NCBI GenBank assembly: GCA_947650285.1
Contig: CANTFL010001315.1
Location: 310,001 to 374,000 of the forward strand
Origin: Hyaloperonospora brassicae
Taxonomy: Eukaryota > Oomycota > Peronosporomycetes > Peronosporales > Peronosporaceae
Reading direction: 5' to 3'
DNA length: 64,000 nucleotides
Shown: positions 8,761-18,180 of the stretch, piece after piece
How positions within the stretch are numbered: the stretch's first letter is position 1
How the letters are laid out: each line of letters begins with the position of its first letter
The notes under the pieces: generated by a model
What the model was told of the DNA's origin: nothing
The model's database searches: none
The model's input: only the letters and a program-made list of their open reading frames with translations
Program-made: the position numbers and the translations under genes

Positions 8761-10335
8761 GCTACACACCCAGGTGGCCGGAACTCGTCTAATGCAATGC
8801 ATTGGGCTGCTCACCATGGCCCCATCTAGAGCATTGCACACAGCGGTGAGACTCGTCCAACCATTGGATCATTCGACACCGGCGTTGCTATCCTGGCTTA
8901 GGTCTTTCTAGACGTCTTGTACACCATAATTTCGTATAATAGACAGTCTGTTCCCCACTCTTTGATCAACGGACTGCAGTCTTCACCTGCGAGACGACGG
9001 CTCCTGCAACGTCGCAGGTACAAGCAAGGGCGTGACGGCAACATCTGTAGCGACGATTTCTAAACCGGTGGAGCTTGCTGCTGTTGAAATATAAGCGGCC
9101 TCGGACGAGACAGTCTTTGCAGCGGCGGGATTGGCTGCGTCGTCGCTGTGAGAGCGAAAGGTATGATGGTGGCGGTATGTCCAACAGCATTTACATTTTT
9201 ACACACCCATTATTTATTAATTAGGACTATTGACGCTTTCCTTAGCATTACGTCGGCAAGGACATGTCTCCTCGGCATCATCTATGGGAGTCGGCAAAAA
9301 GTAATTCAACGATGGCTTTGCGCAAAAGATATCTCCTGCAAGCAATAAGTAGACCAACCCACGCCATTTTATTATATGGTGTCATCGGTCATGCCATATC
9401 AAATCTAAAATACACACGCGACGCTAGTAGCCCTGTTGCACATACCTGTCAGCTGCAGCATTGTTCACCTGCTATTACTTCCTCAACAGGAGAACAAGTA
9501 TAACCATGTTATAATACTGCAATAAACGCCGATGAGAAATATGACGGCTTGTGCCAGCGTGAATTCAAGTAGACCGGTGCCATATACTGCAGTCTCCTTA
9601 ACAACACAGATCATTTAGCTTAAATATCGATGGTTAGTATTTCACACGGCATCGCAAGTACCTGATGCGTTGCGCCTATTTGCGAACCAAGCAACGCCAG
9701 GTTGGTCGCGGACACCGTAAGTCACATCGACACGTTCAAAAACCTTAGCATTAAGTCGAACATGAGACCATGATCGCTCCAGGCCCCCTGCAGCCATCGA
9801 CACAACAGTATCAAACCAGCAGTCAGTTATCGAACCTCATTATTTCTTACTCACACCCACGTACCTGGATTCTACTACTTGTAAAAACTTTGCACCATCC
9901 GAAAAGTTGTTAAACTCCCAGAACGCGACACCAGCGTGGGTCTGCTCAACATCAATAACCACACTACATAAGAAAATACCAGCAAAAGCAATATACACAA
10001 CAAAATGTGGTTTAGTTTGTTAGTCACTCAGTCATCAGCCACGTCGAAAAAGCACAATTCTCTCTCTTTCTTGCATTGCTTTGGCTATAAGTCCACAATC
10101 TGCAACAGCCCGTCCCTCGTATCCTATTATTGTCTACTCAGACGATTGGCGGCGATATTAGAAGACGGCAGGAGAAACGGCCGCGAAAGATAAGTACAGG
10201 AGCAATATCGAGGAATGCGCCGTGACACAGTCGACGTGACGGTATGCACGTGCAGCGATTGCTGAGCGTGTGCAAGGGCAAGCCCTGAGCCGTCGTCTCG
10301 AAATTGAAGACTGCAGTCCGTTTATAAAGTAGAGT
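8761..10335. other. interior of the TIR transposon, nothing recognised
   Basis: No frame with a known domain. A 40-bp stretch near 8970 (ACGGACTGCAGTCTTC and GAGACGACGGCTC) resembles, inverted, the sequence just inside the right TIR near 10290-10330. This suggests an internal extension of the inverted repeats or an older deletion derivative. Confidence 0.4.
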
Positions 10336-10485
10336 GTCCGACTTATCTTAGAAACGTTTCTAACAAAGTTCAATCAAAAGAGGTATTTTTTCTACCCTTT
10401 TGTGCATATATTGAATAAGGTTAATGGATAGTCTCATCGTAACGGTGTTTTTTTGGCGAACACTGGTGTTTTTTTACGATTCCCC
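10336..10485 (-). repeat. right terminal inverted repeat of the TIR transposon
   Basis: Inverted partner of 8171-8320. It ends TACGATTCCCC, followed by the second GGGGTCAGT. Confidence 0.88.
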
Positions 10486-10592
10486 GGGGTCAGTGGCTCC
10501 CGTCCGTCCAGTGACACAAAACAACTTGCCCTAATTCTCGTGCGCCTTCGGACAGTGGTCCCGAAAGACGTGCCGCGAAGTTTCGGTCAAGC
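10486..10592. repeat. old repeat R, middle piece
   Basis: Aligns with the reverse complement of 52790-52899. It ends at the CAAGC that is duplicated by Gypsy A2. Confidence 0.8.
10588..10592. other. target site duplication of A2, left
   Basis: CAAGC, identical to 18571-18575. Confidence 0.9.
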
Positions 10593-10981
10593 TGGAACGG
10601 GGCACACCCTTGCGTGAACTTAACGCAAGGGTTTCGGTGCCCCGACAGACGTACACGTGGCAAGCTAGGAAGCGTAGGTAAGGTAAAAGCAGATCGGTTA
10701 TATTAATATAATTAAGTCTTTAACCACTGTCTCTCTGTTTGACTTAACTTAATTATGTTAATATAACTGAGTGTATGGTGACGTCTCGTCACCACTCATT
10801 GCGCGCGTCTTGCGGCGATTGGTGGGTTGATTTCATCACGATATCAACCAATGAACAGACTCTTTGGTCGACCCTTCAATATCACCACTTTGGTGATATT
10901 GTATAAAGAATATTCAACTACATTTCTTCATTGTCACTTTCCTTAAAGTGACAATTCCATGTAACGGGCTGCCCCGTTACA
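10593..10981 (-). repeat. 3' LTR of A2
   Basis: 389 bp, from TGGAACGGGG (third base changed from the usual TGTAAC) to CCCCGTTACA. Same family as 6006, 18181 and 27987. Confidence 0.94.
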
Positions 10982-10993
10982 TCACCCCTTTTA
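10982..10993 (-). other. polypurine tract of A2
   Basis: Reads AAAAGGGGTGA on the element strand, immediately before the 3' LTR. This is the plus-strand primer position for reverse transcription. Confidence 0.7.
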
Positions 10994-11116
10994 CTGATAG
11001 TCACCATGTTACTATCGAAAATATGGCGGCCACCCGTTGGCCATCATTGGGACAGGGAGCACTTGTTGGGTCCGTTCCATTCACTTTCCGCTTGACCTCG
11101 CATAGCTAACGTGTCT

Positions 11117-12718
11117 ATGCGAGGTGACTCAAGACCTACACAGCCCTGTGCTGTGCCAGCATCTGCGGCAGACGATTCGTCGTCTGCTGCTCCTTCTTCG
11201 CCTGCAGCAACAGGTGCTGCAGGTGCACGCGGTACAACACCGCGTGCGCATGATGACCTCGACGTAGAGGTCATCTACTCTGGCGAGTCAGACGTGTCTG
11301 ACTCGGGCAATGCGACAGAGGCGTCTCGCTCACCGGCGACGCCTCAGTGTTCGCCAAGGCTACTGCCGAACGAACGGACTCGTGAGTTGCAACACAGTCT
11401 GTTCGGCAGTGATGATGACGATCAGGGTGGTGAGGATGTTTGCTCATCACCGCAATCAGCTCGTGCTCCTCCGCACGAGCGACTTGACGATGGTGCAACC
11501 CATCGTCATACTGACAACCGTGGTACCGACAAGGGTACCACTGTGAAGCGTGATGAGTTGAAGCCGTGGCGTTTGCCCGAACAACTCATCAATAGCCTGT
11601 CTCACGCGACAGGCCAACACTATCGAATACCCTTATTCGATGCGACTGAGCTTCACGGATTGAGTTCCAGCGCGAAGAACTTTCGCGCTGAAGAATAATT
11701 TTATCTCGATGTCTTTCTTAGACATCGATGGTACAACAGCAACCAAAAGCGTGACAAAGCATCGCTTTTGGCTGCGTGGAACGCGTTCGTCCAAAACGTA
11801 AAGAATTTTGGACGAGAAGGGTGGCTCAAGAAACTTGAGGCGACACGCCTCAGGTTCGAACGGCGAACGCCAACCGGTGCTAGGTACCGGTTGCATTGTT
11901 TATCAAGTGAGGCAGGCATTCCTTGCCTCACATGGGGAGACCCTTGCGCGAGTTGTGTTGACAACTCGCAGCGTGCGCATAGGAATGTGTATTCCCTAAG
12001 TTCGCCCTGGGGAAGGGCAAACATCTCGGCTGAGATGCGTGACGCGATTGCAAACTTGCAAGCCGTCTACAAGCGCCTAGGGTGCGTGTTTACCGATGGG
12101 CCACAGGACTCATCGGATGGGCCTCGTCATACTGGCGGACGAGACCTTCAACATCCATCAACAGCTGAGAGCGGGGCTCCCAGCTGTTCCAAGAGGGTGG
12201 ATACCCCCGCCACTGGACGAGGTAGCTCTTCCTTGATCCTGAATCGTCACGGTGATTCAAGATACGCTCCACTAGAAAGCGTTGATCACCGTGAGCATCC
12301 ACCAAAGGATTTGGTGGAGGAGGAAAGACCACCTCCAGATGATTCGGGGCACCAACTCGACCCTTACGAGATGGATCGCGCAATCGATGAATTGCGCGAT
12401 GACTTGAAGCACGAGCGCGACCGGCGCTACGCTTTGACTGATACAGTGCGGAAGAACCGCAAGGATCGCGAGGCTGATCGGGCGAGGGATCGCGCCGATT
12501 ATGCCACAGCGCAGCTTCAGGTCGAGCGGGATGTCGGCTCCCTATTCGGCGAGCTGGCGACAGCTCGCGGGGAGATATCTCGGTTGAGTTCCGAGGTATC
12601 ATATCTGCGCGATCAGACGGATCGTCTGGAGCGCGAACGCAAGAAGTTGATGGATGTTCTTGAACGTGGGGGCTATCTTCATCGGAAGAAGAAGGCTCGT
12701 ACTGACAGTACGACCTAA
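11117..12718 (+). pseudogene. antisense ORF of family A, near-intact copy (A2): disordered N-terminus, globular region, coiled coil
   Basis: From ATG 11117 one frame runs about 533 codons with a single in-frame stop (TAA 11696-11698, where A4 has GAT). The N-terminal 130 residues are Ala/Ser/Pro rich with acidic patches (IEVIYSGESD-like block, also in A3 and A4). A globular part follows around 11630-12080: a W-NAFV-N helix region, RRTPTGARYRLHCLSS, then IPCLTWGDPCASC, a possible metal-binding cluster. A disordered stretch lies opposite the chromodomain. The C-terminus (12366-12718) is a long charged coiled coil with a basic end. An Inr-like TCACTTTCC lies at 11081-11089. It is antisense to pol and outside any standard Gypsy gene set. 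Function is unknown. Confidence 0.65.
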
Positions 12719-12950
12719 GCCTCCCCACGTAAAACGTAGGATGCGCACGCATCCTACGTGGCAATTCGAGTGTGTATGCATTGCCCTTGCGATGCAACAC
12801 TCGAAATGGCCCAATGTATTTCGGCAGTAGTTTACTACTGCCGACACTATTGACTGCATGTCCAGGTAGGTTTACCGTTGACAGTAGTACTAGGTCATTA
12901 ACTGTAAATGAAAGAACATTTGCTCTTCCATTCTTGTCTGCGTTCAGTTT
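12090..12950 (-). CDS. integrase C-terminal module and chromodomain (A2)
   Basis: Open frame downstream of a TAG at 12951-12953 that interrupts the integrase. It contains the GPF-like module ([23 protein letters not shown]), a 110-residue Ser/Pro/Arg-rich linker, then a chromodomain at about 12308-12113 with [30 protein letters not shown] and the closing helix [16 protein letters not shown]. Chromodomains on Ty3/Gypsy integrases guide insertion toward particular chromatin. The linker lies opposite the coiled coil of the antisense ORF, and the chromodomain lies opposite its disordered part. Confidence 0.88.
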   Translation of the reverse strand, partial: KLNADKNGRANVLSFTVNDLVLLSTVNLPGHAVNSVGSSKLLPKYIGPFRVLHRKGNAYTLELPRRMRAHPTFYVGRLRSYCQYEPSSSDEDSPHVQEHPSTSCVRAPDDPSDRADMIPRNSTEISPRELSPARRIGSRHPARPEAALWHNRRDPSPDQPRDPCGSSALYQSKRSAGRARASSHRAIHRLRDPSRKGRVGAPNHLEVVFPPPPNPLVDAHGDQRFLVERILNHRDDSGSRKSYLVQWRGYPPSWNSWEPRSQLLMDVEGLVRQYDEAHPMSPVAHR

Positions 12951-12953
12951 CTA

Positions 12954-13589
12954 ACGGTCCACCGCATTTGCGATGGGGTCCTGAACGAAACGGACTACCG
13001 CTTCTCGAGTCAGCAGAAAGTTCTCTGCTGACTCTTTGTTTTGTCTAGCAGTGCGCTTCGTGCGCACTGCAAAGAGATTGCTCTCTTCTTCAGCGAGGTT
13101 GTCTTTTTCCTCGCTGGCATAATCGTTGACGATGCTGAATATACCAGCATCGTCATCATCATCCGAGTCAATATATAGCGTCATCGCTATTATTGAGATG
13201 ATCTTCTTCATCGATGTCGACCTGATCGACATCGGCATCATATGTGACGACGTTAGCGTCGACACGTAATGAGCAAGAGCCAGAACGGTTTTTGCTCGAA
13301 CGAGTCCCTCCCCCCTTATCCAAGAGTCACACTCTATAAGGGTGGGCACTCGTGGATGGCGTAGACCATTCACGTAAAACGGTGTGTGCTGTGTTGAAGC
13401 ATGCACCGAATTATTGATGGCGAATTCCACCATGGGTAGGAATTCGCTCCAACTCGGAAACGAGTGGACATATCCTCGAAGGATCGCTTCGAGGACACGG
13501 TTCGCACGTTCCGTCTGACCATCTGTTTCGGGATGGTCAGAAGTGGACATCTTGAATCGTGTTCCGAGAGTATGAACACGGTTTGCCAA
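12954..13589 (-). pseudogene. integrase core end (Glu motif) and acidic insert (A2)
   Basis: Contains STSDHPETDGQTERANRVLE with the third catalytic residue, then VEFAINNSVHASTQHTPFYVNG and a strongly acidic insert (YIDSDDDDDAGIF). It is in the same frame as the chromodomain piece but separated from it by a stop at 12951. The preceding core is in another frame because of the 1-base deletion shared with A1. Confidence 0.82.
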
Positions 13590-14425
13590 AATGCCGCCGT
13601 GATCCGAGGGTCACGGTCGGATACGAGTTCACGGGGTAACCCGTGGAGTCTACAGACCGTGTCTAGAAAGACACGAGCACAACCTTGAGCCTTGATCGAC
13701 TTAAGGAAAGCAGCAAGATGGACCATCTTGCTGAACCGGTCAACAAACACAAGAATACCATTATTCTTGTGAGCGTCTTCGGGAAAACCGAAGACAAAGT
13801 CCATGGACACGGACAGCCAGCACTCTGTCGGAACAGGCAGAGGCTGCAATGGCGCACGGGATGAAGGACTAGGCTTCACCCGTCGACAAACTTCGCAAGC
13901 ACGGATGTAATTGCGGACAAACTGATACTGGCGGGGCCAGTAAAAGTCGCGACTTACTGTGAGGTAAGTCTTTTCTCTAACACGATGACCGCCTGTTGGG
14001 GCATCGTGACACTCATACATGATGCGTAAAAGCAAATCATGATCAGCGGGTACGACGACACGAGGCGTGTCGTCGGCAACAGCTGTATAGTACAGCAATC
14101 CGTTGCGTGTACTATACCGATCCGATGAGGATCGGTACAAAGCCGATAAATCCCTCATTGATTTCCGGGATGGGTTCTCAAGATGACCCATCAAACGGAG
14201 AAGATTCGTGTCTCCTGCGTATGCTTTCCGCACGTCGTCGAGTAACGGCGACGAAGGCACACTGATGGACAGTGTCGCAACAGTAGGCAAGGCCTCACTG
14301 TTGACCCGGGACGTTGGCTCGAAGTCGGGCCGACGTGATACTGCATCAGCGACGACATGAAGTCGTCCTGGCTTGTACTCCACGGAGAAGTTATTCTCCG
14401 CGAAGAAGGACAGCCACCTCGCCAT
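13370..14425 (-). pseudogene. RNase H end and integrase zinc-binding/core domains (A2)
   Basis: Same content as 1228-2283: VVADAVSRRPDFE, H2C2 domain (HDAPTGGHRVREKTY...CEVCRRVK), SMDFVFGFP and VSDRDPRI catalytic Asp motifs. It then runs out of frame after FWQTVF because of the base missing near 13572. It carries the same lesion as A1. Confidence 0.86.
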
Positions 14426-14502
14426 CCTTTGCGAGAGGTTTGGACTGTTTACAACCGTGCGTTGTGACGTATGGTCCTTTTAGACGATGAACGGTCTATC
14501 TC

Positions 14503-14862
14503 TTAAGAGATAGACTCGGAACGTAGTTGTGCATACTTTATGGCAAGGAGTTCCTTGTCATGCATTGGGTCATTGCGTTCATCTGGTTGCAGCTGACGCG
14601 ACTGATAACAGACGACGCGCTCTGCGCCGTCTGTGTCATACTGCATCAACGCACAGCCGATAGCAAAATCGCTGGCGTCACAGACCACATGAAAAGGTCT
14701 TTCCTGATCTAAAATCGCCAAGATGGGCGATTGCATTAAGCTTTTCCTAATGCTTTCAAAGGAACACTGACAGTCAGCGTTCCATGACCACTTGACATTT
14801 TTCTTGAGCAAGCAAGAAAGATGTACCGTCAATTCGGCGTAGTTGCGCGAGTACTTGTGCAA
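14503..14862 (-). pseudogene. RNase H domain (A2)
   Basis: Encodes FHVVCDASDFAIGCALMQ, VVCYQSRQLQ and HDKELLAIKYA. These cover the first Asp, the QSRQL block and the second acidic residue of Gypsy RNase H. A 1-base deletion shared with A1 then changes the frame before the Asp in TDHASLR, which is intact in A3 and A4. Confidence 0.82.
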
Positions 14863-14915
14863 GTACGCCGATATCCCAAGGAATTCCGCAGTCCCTTAAC
14901 ATCGACTGGCACTGG

Positions 14916-15269
14916 CTAGTCGGTGATCGTCTTGATATTTTCGGGATCAGGGCGTACGCCGTGTTTACCCACGATGCACCCAAGAAGTGGTATTCCGCTA
15001 GCCGCGAATATACACTTCTTGAGGTTGGCGTACAGCTTATTCTTGCGCATAAGTTGAAGAACCTGACGTACGTGATTTCTGTGAACTTCAACGTCCGTCT
15101 TCTCGTCCTTAGCCCGGCTATGGATGAACACATCGTCGAAGTAACTCGGTGAGAAATATCGCACCGGTCTCGACAGATTTGTAACGCATCTGTTGAACGT
15201 TTCAGGGGCATTGCTCAGTCCCTGTGGCAACACTAACCACTCCCACAGCATACCGCTGGGAGTACTCAC
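14916..15269 (-). pseudogene. RT palm with YFDD box (A2)
   Basis: Encodes TPSGMLWEWLVLPQGLSNAP, then SYFDDVFIHSRAK (active site intact), the thumb segment and LLGCIVGKHG. It is cut off from the upstream RT part by a TAA at 15288-15290 (Glu codon in the other copies), and downstream by a frame loss near 14916. Confidence 0.84.
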
Positions 15270-15290
15270 TGCTGTGTACGGGATGTCCCG

Positions 15291-16931
15291 TTAACGCATG
15301 AGGATCTGATAGAATCCGTCCATCAGATCCATGGACGAAAAGATGGTACTCTTTGACATACCATCTATGATGACGTCCTTCCTCGGTATCGGCGTCTGAG
15401 CCGGTACCGTTGCAGCATTCAACTTGTTGAATGCGTGCACTATCCGCCACCCTCCTGTGGCCTTTCGCACACAGAAGGTCGGAGAGCTGTGAGGGGATGT
15501 TGATTCCCTCACATTGCCCGCTGCTAAGCGATCGGCAAAGAACTTGTCGATCGCTAGTACTTGTTCACGAGGCAGTGGCCACTGCTTCATGACACAGTAT
15601 TTCGAGCCCGGTTTGAGCTCGATCTCGTGTCGAGTGCCTCTATCCTTAGGCAACTCGCAAGGTACGGATTCAGGGAACACATCCTTGAATTCGATCAAAT
15701 CCTTATACAAAGGATTTGCCTGAAGTGACTCCCAGAATTGAGACGTGTATCGATCAATCCGAGTCTTCTCATCGAGGACACTTTCGTCCATCGATGAGCT
15801 GCTGAGAACCCGTTCGTTCTCAGCAAATACTGTTGCCGACCGAATGTCGGTCACATACTCGTCCTCTGTGACGAGTATGCAGATCTGCTTGACTTTGCCA
15901 CTACGCAGATCACGCAAGAACCGTTTCGGTTCTAGCGTTGGCAACTGAGTTATCTCCGAAGTTAACTTCGGAGGCACAATCAGATCAAGCGTATAAGCGC
16001 CTACGCTTGATCCGTCATTAAATGAGACATTCAACGTCTTGGTTTCTTCCTGGGAACTTGATTCCACAGGTTGCTGAGGGCCTGATCCCTCAGCAAGTGA
16101 CTCTTGAGGAATTCCTTCCTCAAGTACGTGGTTACTTATTCCCTCGACGTCTTCCGACTGTGGCAGTGCAACCACAGTCTGGCACCAATCCTCTACGGTC
16201 GACTCTCCAGTCGACCTAGGATTTCCATGTTGCCCCTTGGGGGCAACAGATTTCTTTCTTCTAAGATGCTTCCCGCTAGGCATGCATCCATGTCCCGGTC
16301 CACTCGACTTATTCGAGTGGTGGACCTTCGGCGCAGCCTGTACTTCTGTACAGCAGCCGGGAGCTTGCTCCACAGTGTAGTGATCAACTACACTGTGACC
16401 TTGTGCAGTCGTGCTAACGACCGTACCGCAAGTGAGGCCATCGCACTCACTCGCAGAACATCCACACGCTTGTGGACGCTCCAAGATGTTCATCAGATGG
16501 CCATCTGATGAACAAGCAGCAGGCATCTTCACGGATCGATGCTGCCAGCTCACCCTTGGCTCGTATTTTCTGAGCCAAGGTAATCCCAGGATGACATCAA
16601 ATTTGTCATCCAGATCTAGTACGATGAAGTCATCATCGTACTGCTCGCCCTTTAACGTGTAGTGGATTCCTACTACACGTTTCTCAACGGTTATCGATGC
16701 GCCTGTTGCAAGGCGCACCGTCATCCTTGTGAGGGGAATGTCGCGCTCAACGAACTTGAGCCTACGACCCTCTAGTGACTGGCGTCGAACGAAGTTGTTC
16801 GACGCCCCACAGTCTACTAGGGCACGAAGCGACAAATCATTTGTCGCTTCCAACTTCAAGGTGATGAGCGAAACGTCATCACCAGGTGCAGAGACACACA
16901 ATGATTGTGTATCTGGAGCAACTTTCGTCAA
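15291..16931 (-). CDS. Pol N-terminal part: protease and RT fingers (A2)
   Basis: 546 residues in the -1 frame relative to gag. The protease motif VDCGASNNFV and VILGLPWL are intact. RT motifs up to SSMDLMDGFYQILMR are present, then a nonsense codon. Nearly identical to A1 2879-4789. Confidence 0.86.
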   Translation of the reverse strand: MTKVAPDTQSLCVSAPGDDVSLITLKLEATNDLSLRALVDCGASNNFVRRQSLEGRRLKFVERDIPLTRMTVRLATGASITVEKRVVGIHYTLKGEQYDDDFIVLDLDDKFDVILGLPWLRKYEPRVSWQHRSVKMPAACSSDGHLMNILERPQACGCSASECDGLTCGTVVSTTAQGHSVVDHYTVEQAPGCCTEVQAAPKVHHSNKSSGPGHGCMPSGKHLRRKKSVAPKGQHGNPRSTGESTVEDWCQTVVALPQSEDVEGISNHVLEEGIPQESLAEGSGPQQPVESSSQEETKTLNVSFNDGSSVGAYTLDLIVPPKLTSEITQLPTLEPKRFLRDLRSGKVKQICILVTEDEYVTDIRSATVFAENERVLSSSSMDESVLDEKTRIDRYTSQFWESLQANPLYKDLIEFKDVFPESVPCELPKDRGTRHEIELKPGSKYCVMKQWPLPREQVLAIDKFFADRLAAGNVRESTSPHSSPTFCVRKATGGWRIVHAFNKLNAATVPAQTPIPRKDVIIDGMSKSTIFSSMDLMDGFYQILMR

Positions 16932-16959
16932 GAGATTTGCAAATTCTCTTGAGGTTGCC

Positions 16960-17003
16960 GGATCAGTAGGGCGCTCCGCCCCTACTGACCCCGACCATTT
17001 TTT
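16960..17003 (-). promoter_or_regulatory. -1 ribosomal frameshift signal (A2)
   Basis: Identical to the A1 site: heptamer A AAA AAT at 17003-16997, 5-nt spacer, 12-bp stem 16991-16980 with 16971-16960 and an 8-nt loop. The gag stop is at 16982-16984, inside the stem. Confidence 0.75.
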
Positions 17004-18136
17004 GATGGTCCGTCTCGCTGTTGCGGCTTCGCAACAGCGCTGGACCCACGCCCATTGCCCTTTCTGGCGAATGGTCGTCCATTTCGCTCAGTACTGTTTG
17101 GTACTGGGCGTGGAGCACTACACTCGTATGCGTAGTGCCCTAACTTCTGACAGCGATTGCACCTCTGCAATCGCTTGTTGTTCGAAGAGCGAGGTCTCTC
17201 GCTCTCAACATAGCAGAGGTCCATTGGTTCTGGACCTCCGATCTCTTGTCGTCTCGGTGGACGATAAGAGTTTGAGCTACCATGAGCCTGTATCATGCTA
17301 TAGTCTTCCTGTTCCGCAGCTGATATCGCATCTTCCAGCGTGTTCAGCTCAAGGCGGAACAGGTGGCTCCTGACGGGCCCCTCTGCGAGCCCTTGCATGA
17401 ACACCGTAATCAACGTGTGTTCATGAACTGGGTTAGCAGTTATACTACTCGCAAGGAGCCGTATATGTTGTGCGTAAGCGTGCACATCACGCTTACCCTG
17501 CTTGAGTTTCAGGAGCTCTGAACGAGCCCTGAACTCAGCCCGTGGCGGCTCAAACGTTTGTCTGAGCCGGGAATTGAAGTCATCTAGCAACCTAAACACA
17601 TTTGGGTCGCTACTCTCGAGTCCCAGGGACCAAGTTTTGGCACGCCCTGCCAAGTGGGTCTGAGCAAATGTGAGTTTCATTTGCTCATCTTCGACGCGAC
17701 GAGCCCTTAGGGCTCTGTCGAGTTCGACAAACCATAGTAACAGGGAGTCTTCCGGGACTCCACTGTACTTGGAGATGTCGACTTTCGTGACTTCGGGACG
17801 ACGCGCATGCGCCGCCCCGCCCACAGCAGCACGGAACTGCTGCTGTCTCAACAGCTCTGTCTGTTGAGCACCGAGCTCTCTCAACTGCTCGGCCTGTTGA
17901 GAGCCTTGCTGGTGAAGCAAGGCTACTTTCTCCCTCTCGATGGCAAGTTCATTTTGAATGAACTTGGCTATAGCGGCAAGTTGTTGGTCTCTGTCTAGAG
18001 ACTCCAACATGGCGCTAATGGCGACTTCGCCTACGATAGAACACATTCGTTCTACCGCACCCCATTCGATGTCACTCAAATGGGTAAACCCTTCACGCGT
18101 GTCGTGAAAAGTCTCTTCTTCATCCAACATGTTCAT
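16982..18136 (-). CDS. gag: Gag polyprotein (A2)
   Basis: Intact 384-residue Gag, 13 residues longer than in A1 because of an upstream Met pair and a Gln-rich insert (EQLRELGAQQ) near residue 85. The CCHC knuckle CNRCQKLGHYAYEC is intact. It is otherwise almost identical to A1. The start at 18136 lies about 35 nt after the PBS. Confidence 0.92.
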   Translation of the reverse strand: MNMLDEEETFHDTREGFTHLSDIEWGAVERMCSIVGEVAISAMLESLDRDQQLAAIAKFIQNELAIEREKVALLHQQGSQQAEQLRELGAQQTELLRQQQFRAAVGGAAHARRPEVTKVDISKYSGVPEDSLLLWFVELDRALRARRVEDEQMKLTFAQTHLAGRAKTWSLGLESSDPNVFRLLDDFNSRLRQTFEPPRAEFRARSELLKLKQGKRDVHAYAQHIRLLASSITANPVHEHTLITVFMQGLAEGPVRSHLFRLELNTLEDAISAAEQEDYSMIQAHGSSNSYRPPRRQEIGGPEPMDLCYVESERPRSSNNKRLQRCNRCQKLGHYAYECSAPRPVPNSTERNGRPFARKGNGRGSSAVAKPQQRDGPSKNGRGQ

Positions 18137-18170
18137 GTTGGATGTTGTAGTCCTTGGAAGGACTACAAAG

Positions 18171-18178
18171 TGCTACCA
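18171..18178 (-). other. primer binding site (A2)
   Basis: TGGTAGCA on the element strand, two bases from the LTR. Initiator tRNA-Met type, as in A1. Confidence 0.7.
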
Positions 18179-18180
18179 GG

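Larger units (their letters stand above)
8171..10485. mobile_element. non-autonomous TIR DNA transposon, Mutator-like by TSD length
   Basis: 2315-bp element bounded by 150-bp terminal inverted repeats (8171-8320 and 10336-10485) that begin GGGGAATCGT and differ at scattered sites only. It is flanked by a perfect 9-bp duplication GGGGTCAGT (8162-8170 and 10486-10494). The inverted copy of repeat R keeps a single GGGGTCGGT-type site at 52891-52899, so the insertion is confirmed. No transposase frame was found. The interior holds a LINE fragment at its left end and otherwise unrecognised DNA. A 9-bp TSD with long TIRs is typical of Mutator-like elements. Confidence 0.85.
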
